A stretch of DNA of 64,000 nt from Pseudonocardia sulfidoxydans NBRC 16205 (GCF_007989085.1 NZ_BJVJ01000013.1:1-64000); one strand, 5' to 3'; counted from the first letter of the stretch, positions 17,878 through 26,680 are shown. The notes: generated by a model not told the origin, from the sequence alone. Numbers and translations: made by a program.

Positions 17878-18942
17878 ATGAGCCGATCGACGGAGATCGC
17901 CACCGACGACCCCGTGCCCGTGGCGCCCCTGGCCCGCTGGCTCGACGCGCACGTCGACGAGGTGTCCACCGCGTCCGGGACGTTGCGCGCCGACCGTATC
18001 GCCGGCGGGCACTCGAACCTGACCTACCGGATCGTCGACGACGCCGGCGCCTCCTGGGCGCTGCGCCGCCCACCGATGGGCGGCGTACTGGCCACCGCGC
18101 ACGACATGAGCCGTGAGTGGCGCTTCATCTCCGCGCTGCACCCGACGCCGGTGCCCGTGGCCCGGCCGGTCGCCTACTGCGCCGACACCGACGTCATCGG
18201 GGCCGAGTTCTACGTGATGGGGTTCGTCGAGGGGGCGGTCCTCGGTGACGACGCGGCGGGCGCCGCCTACCCCGAGGTGTCCCGGCACGCCGCGGGTCTC
18301 GCCACCGTCGACGTCCTCGCCGACCTGCACGCCGTCGACCCCGACGAGGCCGGCCTCGGCGACCTCCACCGGCCCGGCAGCTACCTGCAGCGCCAGCTCA
18401 AGCGCTGGCACAAGCAGGCCCATGCGTCGGCGGTCGAGGACCTGACGGGCATCGACGCCGTCCACGACCTGCTGGTCGCGGCCGCCCCGGAGGCGACGAC
18501 GACGCGTATCGCGCACGGCGACTTCCGCGCGGGCAACCTCATGTACGCACCCGACGGCGAGGTCCGCGCCGTCCTCGACTGGGAGCTCGCGACGCTCGGC
18601 GACCCGCTCGCCGACCTCGGCTGGCTGCTCATGTCGTGGACCCGCCCCGGCGACGCCGTCCCCGCCGGCACCAACAGCCCGTCGGCCCAGCCCGGCTTCC
18701 CGGAGCGCGACGAACTGGTGGCGCGCTACGTCGAACGGACGGGGACCCCGCTGGCCGGCGACGTCGTCGACTACTACGTCGCGTTCGCCCGCTGGCGTTC
18801 GGCGTGCATCGGGGCGGGCGTGTACTGGCGCTACGTCGCGGGGCACATGGGTCCCGGCGCCGAGCAGGGCGCCGCGACCGCGACGCGGCTCGAGGTGCTC
18901 CAGGCCCAGGTCGACGAGGCGCGCCGGATGCTCGGCGGCTGA
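17878..18942 (+). CDS. Phosphotransferase family protein (APH fold, ACAD10-like)
   Basis: 354 residues. It has the aminoglycoside-phosphotransferase fold: G-G-H-S-N-L-T-Y glycine loop, W-A-L-R-R-P with the ATP lysine position occupied by Arg, the catalytic loop H-G-D-F-R-A-G-N-L-M-Y, and the metal aspartate in L-D-W-E-L-A-T-L-G-D-P-L-A-D-L-G-W. This subgroup is often found with acyl-CoA dehydrogenases and may phosphorylate hydroxyacyl substrates; antibiotic resistance is not implied. The ATG at 17878 places the conserved region 30 residues in, as usual. Confidence 0.82.
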   Translation: MSRSTEIATDDPVPVAPLARWLDAHVDEVSTASGTLRADRIAGGHSNLTYRIVDDAGASWALRRPPMGGVLATAHDMSREWRFISALHPTPVPVARPVAYCADTDVIGAEFYVMGFVEGAVLGDDAAGAAYPEVSRHAAGLATVDVLADLHAVDPDEAGLGDLHRPGSYLQRQLKRWHKQAHASAVEDLTGIDAVHDLLVAAAPEATTTRIAHGDFRAGNLMYAPDGEVRAVLDWELATLGDPLADLGWLLMSWTRPGDAVPAGTNSPSAQPGFPERDELVARYVERTGTPLAGDVVDYYVAFARWRSACIGAGVYWRYVAGHMGPGAEQGAATATRLEVLQAQVDEARRMLGG

Positions 18943-19097
18943 CCCGCACGATCGGGGGGAGGCGGTCGTCACCGGATCGGAACACTTCCGGTGGACGTTT
19001 CGCAGGCTGCATCCCCGGCGATGTGCGCGACAATCGCGCGACGCGCTGCCGGGACCGGCGCGCGCAGCGACGCACTCGGTGGGGGAGACGGACGACG

Positions 19098-19700
19098 ATG
19101 ACACGGGGATACGGGACCGGGGACGAGTACGGGACCCCGCGCAACCCGTCGCAGTACGACGACCGCACCCGCGAGATGCCCGCCGAGCACTACGGCGACG
19201 ACCGTTACGACCAGCAGTACGGTCGCCAGCAGTTCTCCGGTGGGCGCGCCGCGCCGCCCGGCACCCGGGCACCGGTCGTCAACGCCGGGCGCCTCTGGGC
19301 GGGCGGTGTGGCCACGGCGATCGTCGCGGCCCTGATCGCGCTCGTCGGGGTGCTGATCGCCCGGGCCCTGCCGAAGGTGGAGTTCCTCGGCCCGCTCGCG
19401 TCGGGCCCCCTGGGCAGCGGGCAGACCGTCGTGCTGTGCCTGTCGGCGGCCGTCGCCGCCCTCGCCGCGACGGGGCTCGCGCACCTGCTGCTGGTGAGCA
19501 CCCCGCGGCCGCTGGCCTACTTCGGCTGGATCGTCGCGCTGGTGACGGTCGTCGTGATCCTGCTGGCGTTCCTCGGCGGCGGCGACCTGGGCGTCAAGAT
19601 CGCGTCGGGGGTCATCTACCTGGTCATCGGCATCGCGATCGGCTCGCTCGTGACGGGCGCGGCCATCTCGGCGACGGGCGGGCGCGCGGCCTCACGCTAG
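19098..19700 (+). CDS. Four-helix membrane protein, possibly DUF6069
   Basis: 200 residues. The first 65 are hydrophilic and rich in Tyr, Asp, Arg and Gln (a cytoplasmic, probably disordered tail). Four membrane helices follow, the first L-W-A-G-G-V-A-T-A-I-V-A-A-L-I-A and the last V-I-Y-L-V-I-G-I-A-I-G-S-L-V. A GGGGGAG ribosome site lies 10 bases before the ATG. No function known. Its stop codon is 5 bases before palindromic element C. Confidence 0.7.
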   Translation: MTRGYGTGDEYGTPRNPSQYDDRTREMPAEHYGDDRYDQQYGRQQFSGGRAAPPGTRAPVVNAGRLWAGGVATAIVAALIALVGVLIARALPKVEFLGPLASGPLGSGQTVVLCLSAAVAALAATGLAHLLLVSTPRPLAYFGWIVALVTVVVILLAFLGGGDLGVKIASGVIYLVIGIAIGSLVTGAAISATGGRAASR

Positions 19701-19705
19701 GTCCT

Positions 19706-19745
19706 GTGAGCGGCAATAGTCGCTATAGCGACTATTGCCGCTCAC
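19706..19745. repeat. Palindromic gene-end element, copy C (fully symmetric)
   Basis: Perfect 40-base palindrome (stem GTGAGCGGCAATAGTCGC, loop TATA), extended to 46 bases (19703-19748) by CCT/AGG. It lies between two convergent stops: 5 bases after the plus-strand membrane-protein gene and 6 bases after the glutamate decarboxylase stop on the minus strand. Core sequence identical to copy E. Confidence 0.96.
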
Positions 19746-19751
19746 AGGGGT

Positions 19752-21173
19752 TCAGCGGGTCGAGGACCCCGCAGGCCGGCCCGCGCCGTGCGCGAACGAC
19801 GACGACTCCGCGCCGCGCTGCGGCGACGGCTGCTTCTCCAACTGCTCCAGCGCCCGCCCGAGGTCGTCGATCAGCAGCCCGGCCAGGTCGTGGGAGAACC
19901 CGTTGCGCACCACGACGCGCAGCGCCGCGAGGTCCTCGCGGTCGGCAGGGAACGTGTAGGCCGGGACGAGCCAGCCGGCCTCCCGCAGCGCCGCCGACAG
20001 GTCGAACGCCGAGAACGGTGCGTCGTCGTCGACGGTGAACGCGAACACCGGCAGCTCGGAGCCGTCGGTGAGCAGGTGCAGCCGGTCGAACTCCGCGATG
20101 CGCGCCGACAGTGCCGTCGCCACGTCCCGGCAGGTCTGCTGGACGCGGCGGTAGCCGGCCGTGCCCAGGCGCAGGAAGTTGTAGTACTGCGCGATGACCT
20201 GCCCGCCGGGGCGGGAGAAGTTGAGCGCGAACGTCGGCATGTCACCGCCGAGGTAGTTGACCCGGAACACCAGCTCCTCGGGCAGGGCGTCGGCGTCGCG
20301 CCACAGCACCCAGCCGACGCCGGGGTAGACGAGCCCGTACTTGTGGCCGGAGGTGTTGATCGACGCCACCCGGTCGAGCCGGAAGTCCCATTCCAGGTCC
20401 GGGTCGCAGAACGGCGCGATCATCGCGCCCGAGGCGCCGTCGACGTGGACCTTCACGTCGACACCGGTGCGTTCCTGCAGGTCGTCGAGAGCGGCGCACA
20501 CCTCGGCGACGGGTTCGTAGCTGCCGTCGAACGTGGACCCGAGGATGACGACGACACCGATCGTGTTCTCGTCGCACAACGCCACGGCCTCGGCGGCGCC
20601 CAGGTGCAGCCGGTCGCCCGCCATCGGCACCAGTCGCGGCTCGACCTCGAAGAAGTTCGCGAACTTGTCCCAGCAGATCTGGACGTTGACGCCCATGACG
20701 ATGTTGGGCCGGTCCGTCGGCTTCCCCGCGGCGCGGCGCGCGATCTGCCAGCGCCGCTTGAGCGCCAGCCCACCCAGCATGCAGGCCTCCGACGAGCCGG
20801 TCGTCGAGCAGCCGACGGCGTGCTGCGGGTCCGGGGCGTTCCACAGCTTCGCGAGCATCCGCACACAGCGGGCCTCGAGGTCGGCGGTGCGCGGGTACTC
20901 GTCCTTGTCGATGACGTTCTTGTCGAACGACTCCGTCAGCAGCCGCTCGGCCTGCGGGTCGGCCCAGGTGGTCACGAACGTCGCCAGGTTGAGCCGGGCG
21001 TTGCCGTCGAGCATCAGCTCGTCGTGCACGACCTGGTAGGCGATCTCGGGGTCGAGTCCCTCCTCCGGCAACGCGAAGCGGGGGATCGAGATCGGTTCAC
21101 GGGCGAAGATCGGGTTGACGGGGACGTCCGGCCGGTGGCCACCGGTCTCCGACGGCGGCTGCGCGATGGGCAT
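19752..21173 (-). CDS. gad: Glutamate decarboxylase
   Basis: 473 residues. Typical blocks: L-P-E-E-G-L-D-P-E-I-A-Y-Q, N-L-A-T-F-V-T-T-W, G-C-S-T-T-G-S-S-E-A, V-D-G-A-S-G and the PLP lysine in I-N-T-S-G-H-K-Y-G-L-V-Y-P-G. It converts glutamate to GABA with proton consumption and usually serves acid resistance. No glutamate/GABA antiporter is adjacent. An in-frame GTG three codons upstream is an alternative start. Converges on the membrane-protein gene through element C. Confidence 0.93.
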   Translation of the reverse strand: MPIAQPPSETGGHRPDVPVNPIFAREPISIPRFALPEEGLDPEIAYQVVHDELMLDGNARLNLATFVTTWADPQAERLLTESFDKNVIDKDEYPRTADLEARCVRMLAKLWNAPDPQHAVGCSTTGSSEACMLGGLALKRRWQIARRAAGKPTDRPNIVMGVNVQICWDKFANFFEVEPRLVPMAGDRLHLGAAEAVALCDENTIGVVVILGSTFDGSYEPVAEVCAALDDLQERTGVDVKVHVDGASGAMIAPFCDPDLEWDFRLDRVASINTSGHKYGLVYPGVGWVLWRDADALPEELVFRVNYLGGDMPTFALNFSRPGGQVIAQYYNFLRLGTAGYRRVQQTCRDVATALSARIAEFDRLHLLTDGSELPVFAFTVDDDAPFSAFDLSAALREAGWLVPAYTFPADREDLAALRVVVRNGFSHDLAGLLIDDLGRALEQLEKQPSPQRGAESSSFAHGAGRPAGSSTR

Positions 21174-21237
21174 GGAGGTCACGGTAGGGCGGTTGTCGTT
21201 CTTGGCGCGTCGTCCCTTCGAGGTGAAGACTGCCGCG

Positions 21238-22425
21238 ATGGACGCCGACGCCGCTCCGGCCGCCGTAGGAGAACCCGACGACGCGGCGCAGCGGGAGAAG
21301 GTCGTCGCCGAGCAGGCGCTCGCCGTCGCGGCGGCGTGGTCACCGCCCGGGGCGCCGCAGAGCTGGTGGTTGACGGCCGCGGCGCTCACCGCCGTCGCCC
21401 GTGACGACGTCCTGCGTGCCCTGGCCGCGTCGCTCCCGCCGGACCGGCTGCCCGCGCTGCTGGTGGTGGCGGCGTTGTCACGGCAGGCGGCGCTGCGGCC
21501 CGACACGGCGTTGGCGCGCTACTTCCCCCGTCCCGGGGGCACCCAGCCCGCCGACGACGGCGGCTTCCCCGTGGCCGTGGCGGCGTTCGCCCGGCAGGAG
21601 CGCGAGGCGTTGGCCGCACTCTGCGCCGGGCACCGCTACCAGATGAACGAGGTCGCCCGCTGCCTCGACGTGCTGCCCGTCCTGAACGGCATCGCCGCGC
21701 GCGACCGACGACCGCTCGCGCTGGTCGACCTCGGCACCGGCGCGGGCCTCGCCCTGCACCTCGACCGCTTCGCCTACACCTACCGGCTCGCCGGGGGAGC
21801 GGCGTTGACCTGCGGCGATCCGGGCGCGACGGTGCAGCTCGACTGTGCCGTGCACGGGGTGGCGCCCGACGTCCCGCAGCGGGTTCCGCCGATCCTGGCC
21901 CGCATCGGCGTCGACGTGGAGCCGCACGACCTCGCCGACCCCGACACCTACGGCTGGCTCGCCGCCTGCGTCCCGCCCGAGGCCGGCGCGGTGACGCGGT
22001 TCGCCGCCGCGGCCGCGATCACGCGGTCGGACGGGGCCCGCGCAGTCCGCGGGGACCTGCTCGACGTGCTGGAGGACGCCGTCGCCGGGCTGCCCGAGGA
22101 GGCGACGGTCTGCCTGCTCGACACCTACGTGCACGTCTTCCTGCCGCCCGCCCAGCTCGCCCGGTTCGACGCCCTGCTGGAGCGGCTGAGCCGGACCCGG
22201 ACGATCGAGTGGATCTCCGTCGACCCCCTCGTCCCGCTGGGTCCCGACGCCGACTCGACGGTGCAGGGGCTGCCCGTGCCCGACGGCTGGGTCGAGCACA
22301 ACCGGGCCGGTGGGGTGTTCGGCGTGATCGGGCACGTCTCGCTGCGCGACGGGCGCCGTACCGGCCGCGTCGTCGGCCGGGCCCACCCGAGCGCGGCGTG
22401 GCTGGAGTGGTTGCCCGCCCGCTGA
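21238..22425 (+). CDS. DUF2332 family protein
   Basis: 395 residues, alanine-rich, soluble. It carries the family blocks N-E-V-A-R-C-L-D-V-L-P-V-L, L-V-D-L-G-T-G-A-G-L-A-L-H-L-D-R-F-A-Y, and the late W-I-S-V-D. The glycine-rich V-D-L-G-T-G-A-G-L segment resembles an S-adenosylmethionine-binding motif I, so a methyltransferase-like fold is conceivable. Divergent from gad with 64 bases between start codons. Its stop is followed at 13 bases by the intact family-2 hairpin repeat. Confidence 0.8.
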   Translation: MDADAAPAAVGEPDDAAQREKVVAEQALAVAAAWSPPGAPQSWWLTAAALTAVARDDVLRALAASLPPDRLPALLVVAALSRQAALRPDTALARYFPRPGGTQPADDGGFPVAVAAFARQEREALAALCAGHRYQMNEVARCLDVLPVLNGIAARDRRPLALVDLGTGAGLALHLDRFAYTYRLAGGAALTCGDPGATVQLDCAVHGVAPDVPQRVPPILARIGVDVEPHDLADPDTYGWLAACVPPEAGAVTRFAAAAAITRSDGARAVRGDLLDVLEDAVAGLPEEATVCLLDTYVHVFLPPAQLARFDALLERLSRTRTIEWISVDPLVPLGPDADSTVQGLPVPDGWVEHNRAGGVFGVIGHVSLRDGRRTGRVVGRAHPSAAWLEWLPAR

Positions 22426-22437
22426 CGGCCACCCCCG

Positions 22438-22500
22438 CGCCGAGTTCGACAGGGGACTGGTCCTGATCATGATCCAACCAGTCCCGCGTCGAACTCGGCG
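22438..22500. repeat. Dispersed hairpin repeat, intact copy (family 2)
   Basis: Outer arms CGCCGAGTTCGAC / GTCGAACTCGGCG (13 bp, perfect) enclose inner arms GGACTGGT / ACCAGTCC (8 bp, perfect) with a loop containing GATCATGATC. The element lies between the DUF2332 stop and the polysaccharide deacetylase stop (convergent), so it probably acts as a two-way terminator. Homologous to 8151-8210. Confidence 0.9.
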
Positions 22501-22508
22501 GCGAGCCG

Positions 22509-23417
22509 TCAGGGGAAGACGTACGTGTAGCCCTGCGAGGTCAGCCAGGGCAGCAGCCGTTCCAGCGCGGCGACGGTCTGGGCGCGGTTGCCGCCGCCGT
22601 CGTGGAGCAGCACGATCGCGCCGCTGTGGACGTTCTTCTGCACGGTCGCGACGATCGAGTCGGCGCCCGGCCGTTTCCAGTCTCGCGGATCGACCGACCA
22701 GCCCAGCGGCTGCAGGTCGTGGGTCGCGGCGTCGGTGAGCATCACCGGCGACCAGAACCCCCCGGGCGCGCGGAAGTAGCGCACGTCGGCACGCGGGTCG
22801 TTCACGGTGCGGTCGCGGACGTCGGTGATCTCGGCGAGCATCGCCGGTTCGGGACGGGTGGCCAGCGACTCGTCGTGGCTGCGCGAGTGCGAGCACAGCC
22901 GCATCCCGGCCCCGGTGACCTGGGCGACCAGTTCGGGATGGCGCTCGATCTGGGTGCCGACCATGCAGAAGGTGGCGACGGCGCCGTTGCGGGCCAGCAC
23001 GTCGAGGACCTTCGGCGTCCAGGTCGGGTCGGGACCGTCGTCGAAGGTGAGGGCGACCGTCCGGGCCCCGGCGGTGCCGTTCTGCCGCACCTCGGTGATC
23101 ACCTGCGGCACGGCCGGCAGTCCGGCGGGCTCGACCGCGACGGGCGGGGCGGGCGGCGCGACGATCCGGAACGGCGAGTCGGGCGCGCTGACGAACGTGA
23201 TCATCCCGAACAGCAGGGCGGTGAGGACGGCCGACGTGCGGGTCAGCGCGGGCCGCGACGGGAACGCGGGTCCCCGGGCAGGCGCGTCCGGCCAGGGCAG
23301 CGCCGCACGCGAGGATGGGATCCGGCGCGGAGCGGAACGGGTCGCGACGGGGCGGTCGGGGCCACCGTCGGCCGTCTCGTCACCCGGTGTCCCGACCCGC
23401 ACCGGTACGTCCTGCAC
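22509..23417 (-). CDS. Polysaccharide deacetylase (NodB domain), membrane-anchored
   Basis: 302 residues from GTG. About 60 basic/disordered residues, then a single membrane helix (S-A-V-L-T-A-L-L-F-G-M), then the NodB domain: V-A-L-T-F-D-D-G-P-D-P (catalytic base and metal Asp), H-S-R-S-H (metal histidines), F-R-A-P-G-G and I-V-L-L-H-D. It should remove N-acetyl groups from peptidoglycan or another surface glycan outside the membrane. It is the last gene of a minus-strand run with the preceding membrane protein and P450. Confidence 0.87.
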   Translation of the reverse strand: MQDVPVRVGTPGDETADGGPDRPVATRSAPRRIPSSRAALPWPDAPARGPAFPSRPALTRTSAVLTALLFGMITFVSAPDSPFRIVAPPAPPVAVEPAGLPAVPQVITEVRQNGTAGARTVALTFDDGPDPTWTPKVLDVLARNGAVATFCMVGTQIERHPELVAQVTGAGMRLCSHSRSHDESLATRPEPAMLAEITDVRDRTVNDPRADVRYFRAPGGFWSPVMLTDAATHDLQPLGWSVDPRDWKRPGADSIVATVQKNVHSGAIVLLHDGGGNRAQTVAALERLLPWLTSQGYTYVFP

Positions 23418-23473
23418 TCGCGTGATGATGACCCGATGGGGGCATCAAGTCCGCAGGACACGCCGGTGCGCGG

Positions 23474-24322
23474 TCAACCCTTGCCCGACTGGCCACCCGG
23501 CGCGGCACCGTCGACCGTGCCCGGCGTCGCGGGGTCCGGTGCGTCGACGTGTGCGACGGCGGGCCCGAACTCGACGACGGACGGTGCGGCCGGGCCGACG
23601 GGGCGGGGTGCGGGCGGTCGGGCGAGCCAGTCGACGACCTTGTCCCACCGGTTGAGCCGGCCCGGCGGGAACCGCCGCAGCGACCGTTCGAGCTTGCGCG
23701 ACCCGGGCTTGTACCGGCGGCGGGCCCAGAACGAGCGCGGCCGCGCGAGGCGGCACGTGGCGACGAGCGCGACGACGGGGATGAACACCCCGAGGAGGCC
23801 GAGGATGTTGCGGCCCTTGAGGATGGCGAGTGCGGCGAACACGAGGTTGATCGCGATGTTGAGCGCCACCAACGGCGCCCCGTCGCCGGCGTCGGCGTCG
23901 TTGAGCGGGTTGCTGCCGACGAGCAGCAGGCCGCCGACGACGGCGGCCATCATCACGGCATCGACCGATCGGCGGCCCTCCTCGGCCCAGTAGACGTCGT
24001 CGAGACGCAGCCACAGCGCGAACTCGTCGAGGGTGAGCGAGGCGCCGGCGCCGAACACGACGGCGAGGATCTCCGCCCAGGGCGCGTCGGGCCGGTAGGT
24101 GAACATCAACGTCCCGGCGCCGATCATCATGAAGATGCCGTACACCTGATGGTGGATGTGGACGCCACCGATCGTGGTGTTCCGGAACGGTCCGCGACCG
24201 CTCGCGATCAGGCGGGTGATCACCCGGGTCACGACGAACGTCACCACGAACGAGGCGAGCAGCCAGGCGACCAGTGCGCGGCCCTCGCCGATGCGCGGCA
24301 CCAGGTCGATGGTGATGTCCAC
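23474..24322 (-). CDS. Conserved actinobacterial integral membrane protein
   Basis: 282 residues. About seven membrane helices in the first 200 residues, then a basic region and a Pro/Ala tail. Distinctive conserved-looking motifs: G-G-V-H-I-H-H-Q-V-Y-G with three histidines, and S-L-T-L-D-E-F-A-L-W-L-R-L-D-D-V-Y-W with several acidic residues, which together could form a metal site in the membrane. I do not recognise a characterised family. It sits between the P450 gene and the deacetylase gene, all on the minus strand with short gaps. Confidence 0.7.
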   Translation of the reverse strand: MDITIDLVPRIGEGRALVAWLLASFVVTFVVTRVITRLIASGRGPFRNTTIGGVHIHHQVYGIFMMIGAGTLMFTYRPDAPWAEILAVVFGAGASLTLDEFALWLRLDDVYWAEEGRRSVDAVMMAAVVGGLLLVGSNPLNDADAGDGAPLVALNIAINLVFAALAILKGRNILGLLGVFIPVVALVATCRLARPRSFWARRRYKPGSRKLERSLRRFPPGRLNRWDKVVDWLARPPAPRPVGPAAPSVVEFGPAVAHVDAPDPATPGTVDGAAPGGQSGKG

Positions 24323-24370
24323 GCGCCGAGCCTGCCATCAGGGTGGCGGCATCGACCAGCAGCCCGGGGA

Positions 24371-25696
24371 TCAGGCGGGGACGGACGTCCTCGCCAGCGA
24401 CACCGGCAGGCAGGCGTAGCCGCGCAGGGTGCGCGTCGGCCGGCGCCGCCCGGGCCCGGCGGCGGTGAGGTCGGGGAAGCGCTCGAACAGCTTCCGCAGC
24501 GCGACCTCGCCCTCCATCTTCGCGAGCGCGGCTCCGAGGCAGTAGTGGATGCCGCCGGAGAACGCGATGTGGTCGCCGGCGTTGGCGCGCAACACGTCGA
24601 AACGCGTGGGGTCGTCGAACACCGCGGGGTCGCGGTTGGCGCCGCCGAGCTGCACGATCACCACCGACCCGGCGGCGAGCCGGGTGCCCGCCACCTCGAC
24701 GTCGACGTCGGCGACCCGGCCGGTGCGCTGCACGGGGGAGTCGATGCGCAGCATCTCGTCGATCGCGTTGGCCCAGCGCGACGGGTCCTCGTGCAGCAGC
24801 GCGAGCTGGTCGGGGTGCTCCAGCAGCAGTGCGGCGCCGCTGCCGATCAGGTTGACCGTCGTCTCGAACCCGGCGGCGAGCAGCAGCATCGCGATGCTGG
24901 ACAGCTCGTCCTCCGACAGCCCGCCCTCCTCGTCGTGGACGCCGACGAGCGCCGACAGGATGTCGCTGCCGGGGTTCGCGCGGATGCGGTCGAAGTGGCC
25001 GAGCATCCAGTCGTGCAGGGCGTCGATGTCGCGCTCGGTCCGTCGGAACTCGGCGAAGGTGAGGCCCATGTCGAGGGAGAGCGCGCCGCCCTCGCCCCAC
25101 CGCAGGAACTGGTCGCGCATCGCCGGCGGCGCGCCGAGCATCTCGGCGATCACCGTGGCGGGCAGCAGGGCCGCGTAGTCGGCGACGAGGTCGGCGGTGG
25201 CGCCGGGGCGGGCGGCGAGGTCGTCGAGCAGGCCGTCGGCGATCTCCTCGGTGCGGTGCCGCAGCGCCGCGACCTGTTTGGCGCTGAACGCGCGGGTGAC
25301 GAGCTTGCGGTAGCGGGTGTGGTCGGGCGGGTCGGCCGCGAGCATCGACGGCGGCTGCGCCGGCCCGAGCGCCCACGTGCCCCCGGCCTTCAGTGCGAGC
25401 CGGATCGCGCCGGGCAGGTTCTCCGGCATCCGCATGCCGACGCCGAAGTCCTTGCTGCGCAAAATCTCCGTCACGGCGGCGTGGTCGACGGTGGTGACGG
25501 CCAGCCCGGTGTCGACGAAGCGGCCGCGGGCGCGGACCTGTTCGTAGAAGGGGTAGGGCTCGTCGAGGACGGTGGGGTCGAGCATGAGCCGGGCGCCGAG
25601 GTCGCCCGCGGCGGCCCGCTTGCCGACCGCGCGGCGCACCATCCCGTGCCGCAGTGCCCACCGGATGAATCGTCGTGGTCCGCCCGAAGCCGCCAT
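24371..25696 (-). CDS. Cytochrome P450
   Basis: 441 residues from ATG (a TTG three codons earlier is possible). I-helix A-A-G-F-E-T-T for oxygen activation, K-helix E-M-L-R (ExxR), and the haem loop F-S-G-G-I-H-Y-C-L-G with the axial cysteine. Soluble bacterial class that needs a ferredoxin and reductase, neither of which is encoded nearby. Substrate unknown. The upstream region has a TTAC-N5-GTAA inverted repeat that could be a TetR-family operator. Confidence 0.93.
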   Translation of the reverse strand: MAASGGPRRFIRWALRHGMVRRAVGKRAAAGDLGARLMLDPTVLDEPYPFYEQVRARGRFVDTGLAVTTVDHAAVTEILRSKDFGVGMRMPENLPGAIRLALKAGGTWALGPAQPPSMLAADPPDHTRYRKLVTRAFSAKQVAALRHRTEEIADGLLDDLAARPGATADLVADYAALLPATVIAEMLGAPPAMRDQFLRWGEGGALSLDMGLTFAEFRRTERDIDALHDWMLGHFDRIRANPGSDILSALVGVHDEEGGLSEDELSSIAMLLLAAGFETTVNLIGSGAALLLEHPDQLALLHEDPSRWANAIDEMLRIDSPVQRTGRVADVDVEVAGTRLAAGSVVIVQLGGANRDPAVFDDPTRFDVLRANAGDHIAFSGGIHYCLGAALAKMEGEVALRKLFERFPDLTAAGPGRRRPTRTLRGYACLPVSLARTSVPA

Positions 25697-25704
25697 ACGA
25701 TCCA

Positions 25705-25721
25705 ACTTACTTCCGGTAACT
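25705..25721. promoter_or_regulatory. Candidate TetR-type operator before the P450 gene
   Basis: AACTTAC, five bases, GTAACTT: arms TTAC (25707-25710) and GTAA (25716-25719) are complementary and the flanking AA/TT pairs extend the symmetry with one mismatch. It is 11 bases upstream of the P450 ATG and could also cover the metallophosphoesterase promoter. No cognate regulator is adjacent. Confidence 0.35.
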
Positions 25722-25792
25722 TAGGTGCGTCCAGGGGTGGGCCCGCGCACGCCGCCCACACCGGGGCCGACGCAACGGGTAGGACTGTGCGG

Positions 25793-26680
25793 GTGCCCGC
25801 CCCCCGCCTCCTCGCCGTCAGCGACCTGCACGTCCGCCACCCCGAGAACCGCGAGACCGCCGCCGCGCTGCGCCCCACCCATCCCGGCGACTGGCTGATC
25901 GTCGCGGGCGACGTCGCCGAACAGGTCGAGGACACCGTGTCGACGCTCGCGTCCCTGCGCGACCGCTTCGCGACCGTGATCTGGGTGCCGGGCAACCACG
26001 AGCTGTGGACCCGGCCCAAGGAGGAGGGCGCGCCGCGCGGGGTCGCGCGGTACGAGCGGCTCGTGCAACGGTGCCGGGAGATCGGCGTCGTCACCCCTGA
26101 GGACCCGTACCCGGTGTGGACGGGTGTGGACGGGCCGATCGTCGTCGCCCCGCTGTTCCTGCTCTACGACTACTCGTTCCTGCCCGCCGGCACCTCGACC
26201 GTCGAGGAGGGGATCGCCGCGGCGCAGGCCGCCGGGGTGGTGTGCACCGACGAGTTCCTGCTGTACCCCGACCCGTACCCGACGCGGCACGCGTGGAGCG
26301 ACGCACGGATCTCCTCGACGGAGCGCAGGCTCGACGCGATCGACCCCGAACTGCCGACGGTGCTGGTCAACCACTGGCCGCTCACCCGCAGCCCGACGCG
26401 CATCCTGCGCTACCCGGAGTTCTCGCTGTGGTGCGGCTCGACGCGCACCGCGGACTGGCACGTCCGCTACCGGGCCCGCACGGTCGTCTACGGCCACCTG
26501 CACGTGCCTCGGGTGACATGGGAGGACGGGGTGCGCTTCGTCGAGGCCTCGCTCGGCTACCCGCGCGAGCAGAGGTTCCGGGCCGAACGGGGCATCGTCA
26601 CCGAGTCGCTGCCGCGCCAGATCCTCCCCGTCCCGGCGCCGGAGCCCGACCCGCTGGCCCAGTACGACAAACCCCTGTGA
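25793..26680 (+). CDS. Metallophosphoesterase family protein
   Basis: 295 residues from GTG (another GTG two codons upstream). Calcineurin-like motifs in order: S-D-L-H-V-R-H, A-G-D-V-A-E, W-V-P-G-N-H-E-L, V-N-H-W-P and Y-G-H-L-H. Binuclear metal phosphoesterase of unknown substrate. In many actinobacteria this family sits next to a 4'-phosphopantetheinyl transferase, which is absent here. The last codons CCC CTG TGA lie in palindromic element D, giving the same Pro-Leu-stop ending as the ABC ATPase gene. Confidence 0.87.
   Translation: MPAPRLLAVSDLHVRHPENRETAAALRPTHPGDWLIVAGDVAEQVEDTVSTLASLRDRFATVIWVPGNHELWTRPKEEGAPRGVARYERLVQRCREIGVVTPEDPYPVWTGVDGPIVVAPLFLLYDYSFLPAGTSTVEEGIAAAQAAGVVCTDEFLLYPDPYPTRHAWSDARISSTERRLDAIDPELPTVLVNHWPLTRSPTRILRYPEFSLWCGSTRTADWHVRYRARTVVYGHLHVPRVTWEDGVRFVEASLGYPREQRFRAERGIVTESLPRQILPVPAPEPDPLAQYDKPL

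Noticed and set aside
23549-25780. Long plus-strand extension ahead of the metallophosphoesterase
   Set aside because: It is antisense to the P450 and membrane-protein genes; the real protein starts at the GTG near 25793.
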